Shown here in pieces: positions 35,806 through 44,334 of a DNA stretch of 64,000 nucleotides. Origin of the DNA: Oceanihabitans gracilariae (GTDB lineage Bacteria > Bacteroidota > Bacteroidia > Flavobacteriales > Flavobacteriaceae); the NCBI RefSeq assembly GCF_042684485.1, contig NZ_JBHULM010000011.1:1736001-1800000 (forward strand), given 5' to 3'. The notes beneath the pieces were generated by a model that saw only the letters and a list, made by a program, of their open reading frames with translations, searched no databases and was not told the origin of the DNA. Position 1 is the stretch's first letter. The number at the start of each line of letters is the position of its first letter. Position numbers and translations under genes: made by a program.

Positions 35806-38800
35806 CTACTTCACAATGAATTTTACAACATTGGTTTTATTAATAATTAAGAAATACATTCCAGAAGACAGTTTACTTGTAGAAACTGTAGCATTATTAG
35901 CCTGAACTGTTTGTGTATTAATTAAAGCACCATTGATATTGTAAATTGAAATAGATTCAATAGTATTTGAAGCGTTTTTAATGTGTATTACTTCATTACT
36001 ATTTAAAATGGTTGGGTACACTTTAAAGGCAGAAGTTTCAAATTCTGAGTTAGATAAGGAATTGCTTTGATACAATGCAAATGTGCCAGAACCAGTAAAA
36101 GTACCTTTATACGTACTATATTCTTGAGTAGTATTTGTTTCTAAAAGACCTCCAGAAATAGTATAGTTATTAGCAACATCTGAAGCATCATCAATAGTAG
36201 CGCTATCTACTTTAATTATTTGTAAAGCACTTGCATGACTAAAGCTACTTAATTCTGCATTGGTAAAATAAAGGGTAACATCATAACTTGCTGTACTTGC
36301 ATTTGGTCCGTCTGCTTCAATATTAAATACTTTACCAGAATGAGAACCTGTTATGTTTGTAAAATCTGTAGAAGAGCCAATTTCTTGAACAGATAAAGTA
36401 ACACAGCCTAAATCTTCAGTAGCGTTTTCAATAATACCAATAACTTCGGCATCTTGATCACTAATAAAATATATTTGGTTTCCTGCTTTTACAGTTTCGC
36501 TATCTGCATCTGCAATATTGCTTTCTACAGGAGTTGCGTTACCTGTTACTACTACATTATCAATACTAAAGCTAAATGCACCTTGAACTAATGCATCATT
36601 ATACCATCTCCATATTAATGTAAAAGCTTTGTCATCTAAAGCAGGCATTGCTAGATTAAATGTTCCTGATGCATTCGCACCTAATCCTGCAGGAGATCCT
36701 GTTGTTGAAAATTTCTCTACAGATTCATAAGTTGCACCATCAAAAGAGTACATAAATTCTCCCCAATCAAAATAGGTGGTTTGATCATTTTCACCACCAG
36801 CTTCCCAATCAAAAGAAACGGTTACATTATTAATACCACGAGCATCAACAACTTTACTAATTAAGTGAATACTACTATTTGCAGTACCATCATAAGTAGG
36901 TTCTGTAGTAGAAGAAAGGCTAGGAACTACATAAGCTCTTCCTGCAGATTTTATTCCACTACCATTAAATAACCATGTGTTTGCATCAAATTCTGAATTT
37001 ACAAACCAGTTTGCTGGAGTTTCTGAAGTATCAAAAGTTTCATTTAATAATTCTACGGTTCCTGATCCTACAGTTGGTATATAATCATCGTCTAAAATAG
37101 TGATGGTATGGCTTCTTAAATCTTCTGTATTAGGGCCATTAGAAAAATGCATTTCAATAGTTTCATTGCCTTCAATAAGTCCATCATTATATATAGTAAC
37201 AGTTACTTGTTGTGTATTAATAGTTTCAGACACAGGAAAAGTTAAACTAGAAGGCGAAATATCAAAATCTTCACCTAAAGTAGCTGTAGAATTTTCAAAT
37301 GAAAAGGTAGCCGTTTGTGTTTCCGTTACCGAAGCTGCAGAAACAGAAACAGTAATGGTTTTAAATTCATTACAACCATTAGTAGCTGTTTTTTCGGTAG
37401 TTAAACTAACGCTAGAAGATTCGTAATATAAAACATTAGGATCTGGAGCGATATATTGCTCTCCTACGCAAACAGCATACCAAGCGTTGGTAACTTGCTC
37501 TACTTCATAAATAGAATAATCTGTTTCAGCAACAAGAATTGTTGCATTTCTCATTTCTTCAAATGTAGCATTTGGCGTTAATAATACTTCTGCTTTAAAG
37601 GTAATTTGTTCGGCAATATCAAAACCAAGAGGTTCTACATAATAATCATGTCCTGCACCTCTATCTGCTTTTGATGGGTCTGCTGCAATTTTATCTGCAC
37701 CAGGAGAAAATGGTTGTCCTGAACCTGTTACCATTAAATAAAACCATTTGTTTAGTACACCACTATTATTGTGAACACCACATTGGTCATTTGCTAAAGA
37801 GGCTACACAATTTTCAGTGTCTGTCCAATCTGCTCCACCATAACAAGAAGGATTTCCTTCTGCATTAGGATCATCCATCCAACGTAAAGCTTGTGAATTT
37901 GTAGCACCAGGAGCAGCACCTCCATCTCTTTCATCTATTTGTTCACCAACTCCCCAAGGATCATAAGGTAAGGTGTTGTCTATTTGTGTTAGTACATAGT
38001 TTTCTACAGCAGCAGCCCAAATATCTGAAAAACCTTCGTTCATGGCACCAGATTCACTTGCGTACACAAGATCTGATGTTGCAGAACATACACCATGACC
38101 AATTTCATGACCACAAACATCTAAAGAAGTTAAAGGAGCAAAAGAACCATTAGGGTTTGTTCCTCCTTGGTAGCTACCATCACCATAAGTCATTGCTGTT
38201 CCGTTCCAAAAAGCATTGTCATAAGCATCACCATAGTGTACATAGTTAAGAATTTTAGTTCCTTTATTATCATGGCTACTTCTACCATGAACATCTGCCC
38301 AATATCTTACCACTATTTCTGCTCCCCAATGTGCATCTAAAGCAATATCATCATTACTTGTTTCGTTATGCGTAGGATAACTAAGGCTAAAATCATTTCT
38401 GTAATGCTCTGCAGCAGACCAGTTATTGTCTCCAATTTCTGCAGTAACTTGTAGTTCTTCAGGTCTTGAATAACCATCATAAATAGAATATGAAGGAATT
38501 CCGCTTACACTAATAGGTGCTCCACCAATTCCATCATAAGATCTTGTTTCGTTAAGTACTAAAGATTCATCTACTTCTGTTGTTAAAGGATCATCTGTAA
38601 TACCATAAGGAGCTAGGTTTATTGTTCCGTCTAAAGAAAATCTATCATTTAAAGGGTCTATGTCTCCTTGGTCATCAAAAGTGGTTTCAAAAGTTCTGGT
38701 ACCAGCATATCTAGTATCACCTGATGCTTGACTAAAAAAAGGAGGAGCATAGGTATAGCTATTTTTTGCTTCTTCTCTTTTTTTGTTTATTTCATCTGCA

Positions 38801-39531
38801 TGTTTAATAATAGCGTCTACAAGTAACACTTTTCCTGATTGTGCATCAACAAAAACATTAGCTCTGTACACAGGTTCATAGGCATAAATATTAAATTTAT
38901 AGGCTAGTTTTAAATCTGCTTCAGGAGTATTGTAATCATCTATATATACTAAATCACCTACAGGGAAATACGCGTTATAGTCCGCTTCTAGTTGTTGTAA
39001 TAAATCGGTGTTAAACGTATTTGTCATTTGTTCTTCAATAAAATCCCAAACATAGGTGTCTGCACCAATGTGTTGTGTAGCATAGGTTCTTGCTTGGTCT
39101 TTTGTAAGGCTTACAGATTGGTTCATGCTAGCATCTAATAAATAATGCTCTAAGGAGATAAATTTTACGCTACCTTCTTTTATAAAGGCTTTGTATTTTG
39201 CATGAGCTAAAGGGATGCCATTGTAAGTTGCTGAGAAAGTAATAATTTCTGAACCATTTTTAGATTTAGATTTGTCTGAAATAGCTAATTGATAAGCATC
39301 AGTATCAATTAGAAGAATGTTTTTAATAAATTCTGGAAGGTTGTCTACTGTTAAATTAAATCCGGATTTAATTTTTATCATAGATGGTGTTTGCCGATCG
39401 GGATTTATAAAGTACGATTCAATTTTAGTGTTTGACTTTAAATTGTTTTCAAGATTTTGTTGTTTTTTGTTTTGTGCACACATAAATCCAGAAAGGAGTA
39501 TGCAGTAAGCAAAAAGTAAAATTTGTTTCAT
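35806..39531 (-). CDS. Secreted M4 (thermolysin-like) metalloprotease with Calx-beta and T9SS sorting domain
   Basis: 1241 residues from the ATG at 39531, where the signal peptide MKQILLFAYCILLSGFMCAQ starts; ATG codons at 39534 and 39582 are in frame but add non-signal residues. A propeptide (25-270) is followed by an M4 catalytic domain with HEIGH (His475, Glu476, His479), the third ligand Glu499 in 'GAMNEGFSD', and catalytic His587 in 'VHNNSGVLNKWFYL'. Then come a Calx-beta domain near 725-810, a beta-sandwich region and a T9SS tail ('SSGMYFLIINKTNVVKF'). Its upstream region carries an ECF1 promoter element, tying it to the FecI-type system 0.5 kb away. Confidence 0.92.
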   Translation of the reverse strand: MKQILLFAYCILLSGFMCAQNKKQQNLENNLKSNTKIESYFINPDRQTPSMIKIKSGFNLTVDNLPEFIKNILLIDTDAYQLAISDKSKSKNGSEIITFSATYNGIPLAHAKYKAFIKEGSVKFISLEHYLLDASMNQSVSLTKDQARTYATQHIGADTYVWDFIEEQMTNTFNTDLLQQLEADYNAYFPVGDLVYIDDYNTPEADLKLAYKFNIYAYEPVYRANVFVDAQSGKVLLVDAIIKHADEINKKREEAKNSYTYAPPFFSQASGDTRYAGTRTFETTFDDQGDIDPLNDRFSLDGTINLAPYGITDDPLTTEVDESLVLNETRSYDGIGGAPISVSGIPSYSIYDGYSRPEELQVTAEIGDNNWSAAEHYRNDFSLSYPTHNETSNDDIALDAHWGAEIVVRYWADVHGRSSHDNKGTKILNYVHYGDAYDNAFWNGTAMTYGDGSYQGGTNPNGSFAPLTSLDVCGHEIGHGVCSATSDLVYASESGAMNEGFSDIWAAAVENYVLTQIDNTLPYDPWGVGEQIDERDGGAAPGATNSQALRWMDDPNAEGNPSCYGGADWTDTENCVASLANDQCGVHNNSGVLNKWFYLMVTGSGQPFSPGADKIAADPSKADRGAGHDYYVEPLGFDIAEQITFKAEVLLTPNATFEEMRNATILVAETDYSIYEVEQVTNAWYAVCVGEQYIAPDPNVLYYESSSVSLTTEKTATNGCNEFKTITVSVSAASVTETQTATFSFENSTATLGEDFDISPSSLTFPVSETINTQQVTVTIYNDGLIEGNETIEMHFSNGPNTEDLRSHTITILDDDYIPTVGSGTVELLNETFDTSETPANWFVNSEFDANTWLFNGSGIKSAGRAYVVPSLSSTTEPTYDGTANSSIHLISKVVDARGINNVTVSFDWEAGGENDQTTYFDWGEFMYSFDGATYESVEKFSTTGSPAGLGANASGTFNLAMPALDDKAFTLIWRWYNDALVQGAFSFSIDNVVVTGNATPVESNIADADSETVKAGNQIYFISDQDAEVIGIIENATEDLGCVTLSVQEIGSSTDFTNITGSHSGKVFNIEADGPNASTASYDVTLYFTNAELSSFSHASALQIIKVDSATIDDASDVANNYTISGGLLETNTTQEYSTYKGTFTGSGTFALYQSNSLSNSEFETSAFKVYPTILNSNEVIHIKNASNTIESISIYNINGALINTQTVQANNATVSTSKLSSGMYFLIINKTNVVKFIVK

Positions 39532-39631
39532 CATAATAATAATTAAATAGTTAAAAAATAAAACACTAACTCTTAGTGTCATACTGTAGTTAAGACATGA
39601 TTTGTTATTACAAAAACAGACAAATTATGCC

Positions 39632-39646
39632 CTTAACATTGTTAAG
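39632..39646. repeat. Inverted repeat overlapping the M4 protease -10 element
   Basis: CTTAAC-ATT-GTTAAG. It overlaps the predicted -10 (GTCTTAA) and start region of the ECF1 promoter, a position typical of an operator. Confidence 0.5.
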
Positions 39647-39671
39647 ACAATTGAATCTAATTTTACCCTAA
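39642..39671 (-). promoter_or_regulatory. ECF1 promoter element of the M4 metalloprotease
   Basis: Minus strand: TTAGGGT (39671-39665), 16 bp, GTCTTAA (39648-39642). It matches three other copies near the sigma gene with identical spacing; two bases differ from the others (G to T at the first position, C to A at the last). Transcription would start near 39635, about 100 bases before the start codon. Confidence 0.75.
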
Positions 39672-39688
39672 CAAAAAATTAAGGTTTT

Positions 39689-39713
39689 CTTAACAAGAAT
39701 AACTTTTGTTAAG
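39689..39713. repeat. Inverted repeat upstream of the M4 protease promoter
   Basis: CTTAACAA and TTGTTAAG, perfect 8-bp arms with a 9-bp spacer, 18 bp upstream of the ECF1 -35 element. It carries the same half-site as the repeat at 39632. Confidence 0.5.
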
Positions 39714-39757
39714 TATTATTGAGAGAGATTGGTAACAATTATATACATAATTAGTAC

Positions 39758-39825
39758 CATGTTAATAGTGATAGAAACCTATATTTACATACAAGGGTTT
39801 CTTGGTAATACATGTTAATAGTGAT
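39758..39825 (+). repeat. 15-bp direct repeat in the protease upstream gap
   Basis: CATGTTAATAGTGAT occurs at 39758-39772 and again at 39811-39825, 53 bp apart (about five helical turns). Between them GAAACC (39774) and GGTTTC (39796) can pair. Possibly paired binding sites. Confidence 0.55.
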
Positions 39826-40019
39826 TATTGTATTAATTATTAAAATTAATACTGAGAGCGAGAGTGAATAATAGTGAAACTTATAATAAAAGTGTTTGGG
39901 TTTTATTTAAAACATAACCGAACTAGCTTTTAGGTTTTATAAGTTGAGCGCAAATATATAATCTAATTTGTTTTAATAAAAATTTAACATTCTTTTTGTT
40001 GATTTAATACAAAAAGACT

Positions 40020-42560
40020 TTAAAAGTTGAATCTTAGGCTGGCGTTAGGAGTAAAGCTTAACGATTTGTTATCTACCTGAATTGCTTTCTGCTTATTGTT
40101 TTCATCTACAGTGTAATAACGATTAATAACATTGTCTTGGTTGGTAATGTTTTTAATACCAACTCTTAGTGATGATTGCACTTTTTTAGAAATATTAAGT
40201 TTGTAATTTAATGATGCATCAAAACGAATAAAAGGATCTAAGTTTTCTTTGTTAGGTACATCATAATTTACTTGATAAAAACTACCAACTTGTATGGTTT
40301 CGTTATCTTCTAATGGTTTGGTATAAGGTATTCCTGTTCTGTAAATACTACCTAATGAAATTTGTAAGCGTTTAAAAATATTATAATTAAAAGCTAAAGA
40401 AATAGAATGTCTAATATCTGTATTGTTAGGAAACTGTTTAGGCGTAAAGCTTTCAAAAAAATAATTGTTTATGCTATAGGTGTAGCTTAACCAGGTACTG
40501 TATTTAGCAGCAGTTACATTCGTTAAAAATTCTAATCCTTTAGATGTGTAGTTACCTGTAGCATTTAGGTATTGAAAGTTGTTATAGAATCCTTGGTTAG
40601 ATGCAGTTATACCTTCTACTTTTTTATAAAAACTAGTAAGATCTACATGAAAATTTTTTTTATTAAACTCTAAGCCAAAAGAGCCTTGTTTACTTGTTGT
40701 TATTGGTATGTTTTCTTGATTTGCTAAAATCCATCGTCTATTTTCAACACCTAAAAAATCATCTTGAAAATCTACTATTTGGGTTGTAGATTGATTTTTG
40801 AATTCGCCTTCTAGTTTTACTGCTAGATGTTTAAATATATTTTGTCTGAAGTTTAATCGTGGTTCAATAAGTAATTTGTTAAACTTTTGAAAGTAATTAA
40901 CACGCACACCTAGCCTTAAATAGGTACTGTTTTTTTTATATTCTCCTTCGGTAAAAAAGGCGTGATTTAAGAGTACATCTTTTTTCTCTTTAATATAAGA
41001 AGGGTTGCTAACTAAGGTTTTGTTTAATATTCCGGTTTCATTAAATTGATAACCGTTTAACAGTGAAAAATGATTAGAAACTAAAACATGTGTGTTAAGT
41101 TTTAATCCGGTTTCTAACACTTCATTACCTTGTTGTAAGCGTTGGTCTGTTTGTACTGTGTAGTCATCTGCTTCTACAGTGTATTTTGAAGAATAAGCAA
41201 TAAGTTTGGTTTTAAATTTCTTACTCCATTGTGCTTGCCAATTTCCGCCAAACCCTAAATTTTCTTGTGATAAATAACTGTTTTTAGAAGTAGTTTCTTG
41301 GTTTGTATCTGTAAGCGTTTCGGCGTAATCTAAATTATTAAATATACCAATGATGTTAGCACGAAATTTATGTTTTGGGTTTAGATTAAATAAAAGTTTT
41401 GCAGAGTAGTCATAAAAGTAAAAGTTTGATGAGGTATTACTCTGGTTTATTTCTTGGGTATTGATATCGCTATCTTGAAAGCTTCGTTTAAAATAATTAT
41501 CATAGGTTGGTGTGCTATAATAATCTGTAAATGAACGACGACCAGATACATGAAATTCTAATTTTTTAGAAATAGGTATTTGTAAAAAAGCATCAGCGCT
41601 AATTAAATTTATACCAGCTCCTCCAGAAAATGTATTGGTAATATGATCTTTACTAAACATGTTTATAGTACTTGAAACACCATCACTAAAAGCACTGCTT
41701 GTTCCGTTTTTGCTAACAATAACTTTGTTTGTTAGGTATGGATTATAGGCAGAAATCAGTCCGAAGAAATGTCCGGAATGGTACATTTTAATATTATCCC
41801 AAAGCATTAAGTTTTGATCATTGGTTCCGCCTCTTACGTTTATATTAGCTATACTTTCATTAGCACTTTCAATTCCTGGAAGCGCTTGAATAGACTCTAG
41901 TATATCTGGTTCTATCAAACCTGGAAGTATGCCAAATTTTTCGGTATTTAAAACAGTACTACCATCTATTCTTTTTTGTAAACCTGTAGTTAAAAATTTA
42001 GTAATAGTAATAGGGTTTAACTCTTGGTTGGTTTCTTTTAAAATAATGGTTTTACAATTGTTTTCTTCATTAAAAAAGTAATTTGCTTTTAGCTGTTTGG
42101 TGGCATAGCCTAAATAGGATATACTTAGTGTAGCATTACTAGGTACATTGGTAAGTTTAAATTTACCTGAGTAATTTGTAGCTGTTCCTATTTGCGTATT
42201 AGTAATAATAATAGTGGCTCCTAATAAAGGTGTATTGTTTTCTTGTGCTAGTATAATACCACAAATATCTATGGTTTTATTAACTATAGAAACGGTTATA
42301 TACCTCTCATTTAAAAGCTTAAAATTTAAAAGCGTTTTGTTGTTTAAGTACGCTATAGTTTGGTTTAAGGTATATTGTGGTGAAGGACTTTCAATAACTA
42401 CATTATTTACATCATCTACAGAGTATGAGAATTTTACATCAAACTTTTCTTCTATAGAGTTCAGTATAGAAGGAAGTGGCTTTTTTGCTGTAGTAGTTTG
42501 GCTATAACTTATACATGTAAAAAAGAATAGTATGTAAAAAATACATCTAGTTAGCGTCAT
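40020..42560 (-). CDS. FecA-like TonB-dependent outer membrane receptor with signalling (STN) domain
   Basis: 846 residues from ATG at 42560 (MTLTRCIFYILFFFTCISYSQ signal peptide); an ATG at 42578 adds six residues. After the signal peptide comes an STN signalling domain (about 20-100, 'LPSILNSIEEKFDVKFSYS'), a carboxypeptidase-regulatory-like domain with 'LGATIIITNTQIGTATNYSG', a plug with 'GIESANESIANINVRGGTND', and a barrel ending in NF. The STN domain is what transducer receptors use to contact a FecR-type anti-sigma. No SusD partner is encoded. It overlaps the fecR gene by 14 bp, so it is translated in the same unit. The ligand is unknown. Confidence 0.92.
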   Translation of the reverse strand: MTLTRCIFYILFFFTCISYSQTTTAKKPLPSILNSIEEKFDVKFSYSVDDVNNVVIESPSPQYTLNQTIAYLNNKTLLNFKLLNERYITVSIVNKTIDICGIILAQENNTPLLGATIIITNTQIGTATNYSGKFKLTNVPSNATLSISYLGYATKQLKANYFFNEENNCKTIILKETNQELNPITITKFLTTGLQKRIDGSTVLNTEKFGILPGLIEPDILESIQALPGIESANESIANINVRGGTNDQNLMLWDNIKMYHSGHFFGLISAYNPYLTNKVIVSKNGTSSAFSDGVSSTINMFSKDHITNTFSGGAGINLISADAFLQIPISKKLEFHVSGRRSFTDYYSTPTYDNYFKRSFQDSDINTQEINQSNTSSNFYFYDYSAKLLFNLNPKHKFRANIIGIFNNLDYAETLTDTNQETTSKNSYLSQENLGFGGNWQAQWSKKFKTKLIAYSSKYTVEADDYTVQTDQRLQQGNEVLETGLKLNTHVLVSNHFSLLNGYQFNETGILNKTLVSNPSYIKEKKDVLLNHAFFTEGEYKKNSTYLRLGVRVNYFQKFNKLLIEPRLNFRQNIFKHLAVKLEGEFKNQSTTQIVDFQDDFLGVENRRWILANQENIPITTSKQGSFGLEFNKKNFHVDLTSFYKKVEGITASNQGFYNNFQYLNATGNYTSKGLEFLTNVTAAKYSTWLSYTYSINNYFFESFTPKQFPNNTDIRHSISLAFNYNIFKRLQISLGSIYRTGIPYTKPLEDNETIQVGSFYQVNYDVPNKENLDPFIRFDASLNYKLNISKKVQSSLRVGIKNITNQDNVINRYYTVDENNKQKAIQVDNKSLSFTPNASLRFNF

Positions 42561-43458
42561 AGTTTTTGAAAGTAACATTTTTACCAGTAATACTATAACT
42601 TAATTTTAAAGGAATAGTTACAGATTGTAACGCTATATCTTTGTTGTTGTGTGTAAAGGTTCCTGTAAATAATTGGTTTGTATCTACACTAGTAGCATCA
42701 ATTTGTAGGTTGTATTGTCTTTCTAATTCTTCAATTACTTGACTTAAAGGTATATTTGTAAAGCTAGATTCTTGTTGTAACCAAGACGGATTTGTAGCAT
42801 CAATATCTTTAAATTCTACATTATTGTTTAAAATTCTAAAAGACTTTCCTTTAGCTAATTTTATAGTTTCGTTATTAAAGGTAACACTTACTAAACCTTC
42901 ATAACAGGTAACTTCAAAAAAGTTTTCTCTTTCTTTTACATTAAATTGGGTTCCTAAAACTTGTACAGTTCCTGCGTCTGTATGTACTGTAAATTTTTTC
43001 CCTTTTGCAACCTTAAAAAAGGCTTCACCATCTAGCTCTAAGTCTCTTTTGTTTTTCCAGGATTTTTTATTGAAACTTAATTTAGAGCCAGCGTTTAATA
43101 CAACTTCAGAATTATCAGGAAGTTGTACTGTTTCTGTTTCTGCGTATTGTGTTTCAAAAGACTGTAAGTTGTTGAAAAATAAAAAATAAGATGAGGTTAA
43201 TAAGATAGCAAAAACAGCAGCTATTCTTAAAAATTGTTTATAGTTTAAGGTTTTTACTTTTGTTTCTTTTTTAGATAATTTTCTAGTTTTAAAATCTTCT
43301 AAAGCTTTTTGTGCATCAATTTCTGGTGCTTCTAATTGCGAAGCATAATGTGCTATCTTACTAAGCGTTTCTGTTTTTTGGCTTGCTTTTAAATTAGCAA
43401 TTTCCTTTTCAGAAAGCTCTTGGTTAAACCATTTTAATATGTCTTTTTCTTGTTTCAT
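42547..43458 (-). CDS. FecR-family anti-sigma factor
   Basis: 303 residues. A short cytoplasmic N-terminus (1-77) binds sigma, a single membrane span covers about 78-95, and a periplasmic FecR domain follows ('ETETVQLPDNSEVVLNAGSKL', 'LDGEAFFKVAKGKKFTVHTD', 'VLGTQFNVKERENFFEVTCYEG'). A C-terminal DUF4974-like STN-contacting domain ends it ('FTNIPLSQVIEELERQYNLQ'). It relays a signal from the TonB receptor encoded next to the sigma factor encoded before. An ECF1 promoter element (43476-43505) lies 18 bp upstream. Confidence 0.95.
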   Translation of the reverse strand: MKQEKDILKWFNQELSEKEIANLKASQKTETLSKIAHYASQLEAPEIDAQKALEDFKTRKLSKKETKVKTLNYKQFLRIAAVFAILLTSSYFLFFNNLQSFETQYAETETVQLPDNSEVVLNAGSKLSFNKKSWKNKRDLELDGEAFFKVAKGKKFTVHTDAGTVQVLGTQFNVKERENFFEVTCYEGLVSVTFNNETIKLAKGKSFRILNNNVEFKDIDATNPSWLQQESSFTNIPLSQVIEELERQYNLQIDATSVDTNQLFTGTFTHNNKDIALQSVTIPLKLSYSITGKNVTFKNYDAN

Positions 43459-43475
43459 TTTTTAGCATTCTAATA

Positions 43476-43505
43476 GTAAGACAATTACATTTGTTTTTAC
43501 CCTAC
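43476..43505 (-). promoter_or_regulatory. ECF1 promoter element of fecR-fecA
   Basis: Minus strand: GTAGGGT (43505-43499), 16 bp, GTCTTAC (43482-43476), located between the sigma stop codon and the anti-sigma start. It would let the sigma factor raise its own anti-sigma and receptor. Confidence 0.8.
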
Positions 43506-43515
43506 CATAATATGA

Positions 43516-44031
43516 TTAAATGTTTTCTATTTCTGCTCTTAAAGCTTTTAAAGCTGCAGACATTCTTTTTTCTACTGCTTTTTGAGATAGGTTTAATAGT
43601 TCGGCAATTTCTCTGTATTTTTTACCTTCAATTCTATTTAATAAAAAAACTTCTCTTTGTCCATCTGTTAATGACGCAATAGCATTTTGCAATTTTACTT
43701 TAAATTCCTCTTCTTCTAATAAATACTCAGGGTTTTGGTTATTAGTGTCTTGATAAGGAGAGGTTTTAGCATATTCTAAAACTACTTTTTTGTGCTTTAT
43801 GGTATTTAAAAACAAATTATTGACAGTAGTAAATAAATATGTTTTTGCTTTTGTATAGTCAATTTTTGAGCAGTTCACCCAAATTTTAGAAAAAGCATCT
43901 TGTACTAAATCTAGAGCATGGTCTTTATCTCCACACTTGTAAAAAGCAAAGTTACTAGCTGCTTGAACCTGTTTTGTGTAAAAGGCATTAAAAGTAGATT
44001 CTTTGCAAAGGTTATCAGTGGGTTTGTCCAT
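43516..44031 (-). CDS. ECF sigma factor, FecI type (ECF1)
   Basis: 171 residues with sigma2 ('HALDLVQDAFSKIWVNCSKI', 'AKTYLFTTVNNLFLNTIKHK') and sigma4 ('LTDGQREVFLLNRIEGKKYR' then a helix-turn-helix 'EIAELLNLSQKAVEKRMSAA'). Sigma-70 family factor held by the adjacent FecR protein. I infer that it recognises TAGGGT-N16-GTCTTAC, because that element stands before its partner genes. No copy reads into the sigma gene itself, so its own expression may be constitutive or read from a different promoter. Confidence 0.95.
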   Translation of the reverse strand: MDKPTDNLCKESTFNAFYTKQVQAASNFAFYKCGDKDHALDLVQDAFSKIWVNCSKIDYTKAKTYLFTTVNNLFLNTIKHKKVVLEYAKTSPYQDTNNQNPEYLLEEEEFKVKLQNAIASLTDGQREVFLLNRIEGKKYREIAELLNLSQKAVEKRMSAALKALRAEIENI

Positions 44032-44080
44032 ATTCTTAAAAAGGAATATTAAAATTCTAAGATAATATATTTTTAATCAA

Positions 44081-44110
44081 GTAGGGTGAAATGTTTTTTA
44101 AATGTCTTAC
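44081..44110 (+). promoter_or_regulatory. ECF1 promoter element A, before a small ORF
   Basis: GTAGGGT (44081-44087), 16 bp, GTCTTAC (44104-44110). Reads rightward, away from the sigma gene. The next start codon with a coding chance is the 32-codon ORF at 44139. Confidence 0.8.
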
Positions 44111-44138
44111 AAGTATACTAACCAAAAACCGAAATGAT

Positions 44139-44237
44139 ATGGAAGACAGAACTTTAGAGTTAATTGAGTTTACACTAATAATATTGATCATGTCATTAAT
44201 TATAACATCCATTTTAATACTAAATCAAATAAATTAA
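44139..44237 (+). CDS. Possible 32-residue single-span membrane peptide
   Basis: ATG at 44139 gives MEDRTLELIEFTLIILIMSL and a hydrophobic remainder ending LILNQIN: a charged N-terminus followed by one likely membrane helix. It starts about 22 bases after the predicted start from ECF1 element A. An in-frame ATG at 44091 would give 48 residues, but it lies between the -35 and -10 of that promoter. There is no homologue I can recall. It may be a real small protein or chance coding in AT-rich DNA. Confidence 0.35.
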   Translation: MEDRTLELIEFTLIILIMSLIITSILILNQIN

Positions 44238-44244
44238 AAAAAAG

Positions 44245-44274
44245 GTAGGGTAAATTGAAATTGAGTTGTCTTAC
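44245..44274 (+). promoter_or_regulatory. ECF1 promoter element B, before the 350-residue lipoprotein
   Basis: GTAGGGT (44245-44251), 16 bp, GTCTTAC (44268-44274). Transcription would start near 44281, 54 bases before the lipoprotein start codon. Confidence 0.8.
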
Positions 44275-44310
44275 TTATAGAAAGCGAAATTTTCGTTAAA
44301 AAAATAAAGT

Positions 44311-44318
44311 TAAATTTG
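44311..44318 (+). promoter_or_regulatory. Housekeeping -7 box before the 350-residue lipoprotein
   Basis: TAAATTTG matches TANNTTTG, 17 bp before the start codon. Together with ECF1 element B it suggests two promoters for one gene. Confidence 0.5.
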
Positions 44319-44334
44319 TAAACAATAAAAAATT

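Larger units (their letters stand above)
39532..40019. other. 488-bp regulatory gap upstream of the M4 protease
   Basis: No gene was found. It holds an ECF1 promoter element (39642-39671), two CTTAAC/GTTAAG inverted repeats (39632-39646 and 39689-39713), and a 15-bp direct repeat (39758-39772 and 39811-39825). The remainder is AT-rich with no clear terminator for the TonB-receptor gene whose stop codon ends at 40020. Confidence 0.7.

Noticed and set aside
40020..42560. The TonB receptor as a SusC homologue
   Set aside because: It has an N-terminal STN signalling domain, is shorter than SusC (about 850 versus 1050 residues), and no SusD gene follows. It pairs with FecR and an ECF sigma instead.
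43476..44274. The TAGGGT/GTCTTAC sites as Fur boxes, given the FecA-like receptor
   Set aside because: Fur boxes are palindromic (GATAATGATAATCATTATC type). These sites are two different boxes with fixed 16-bp spacing and direction, which fits a promoter.
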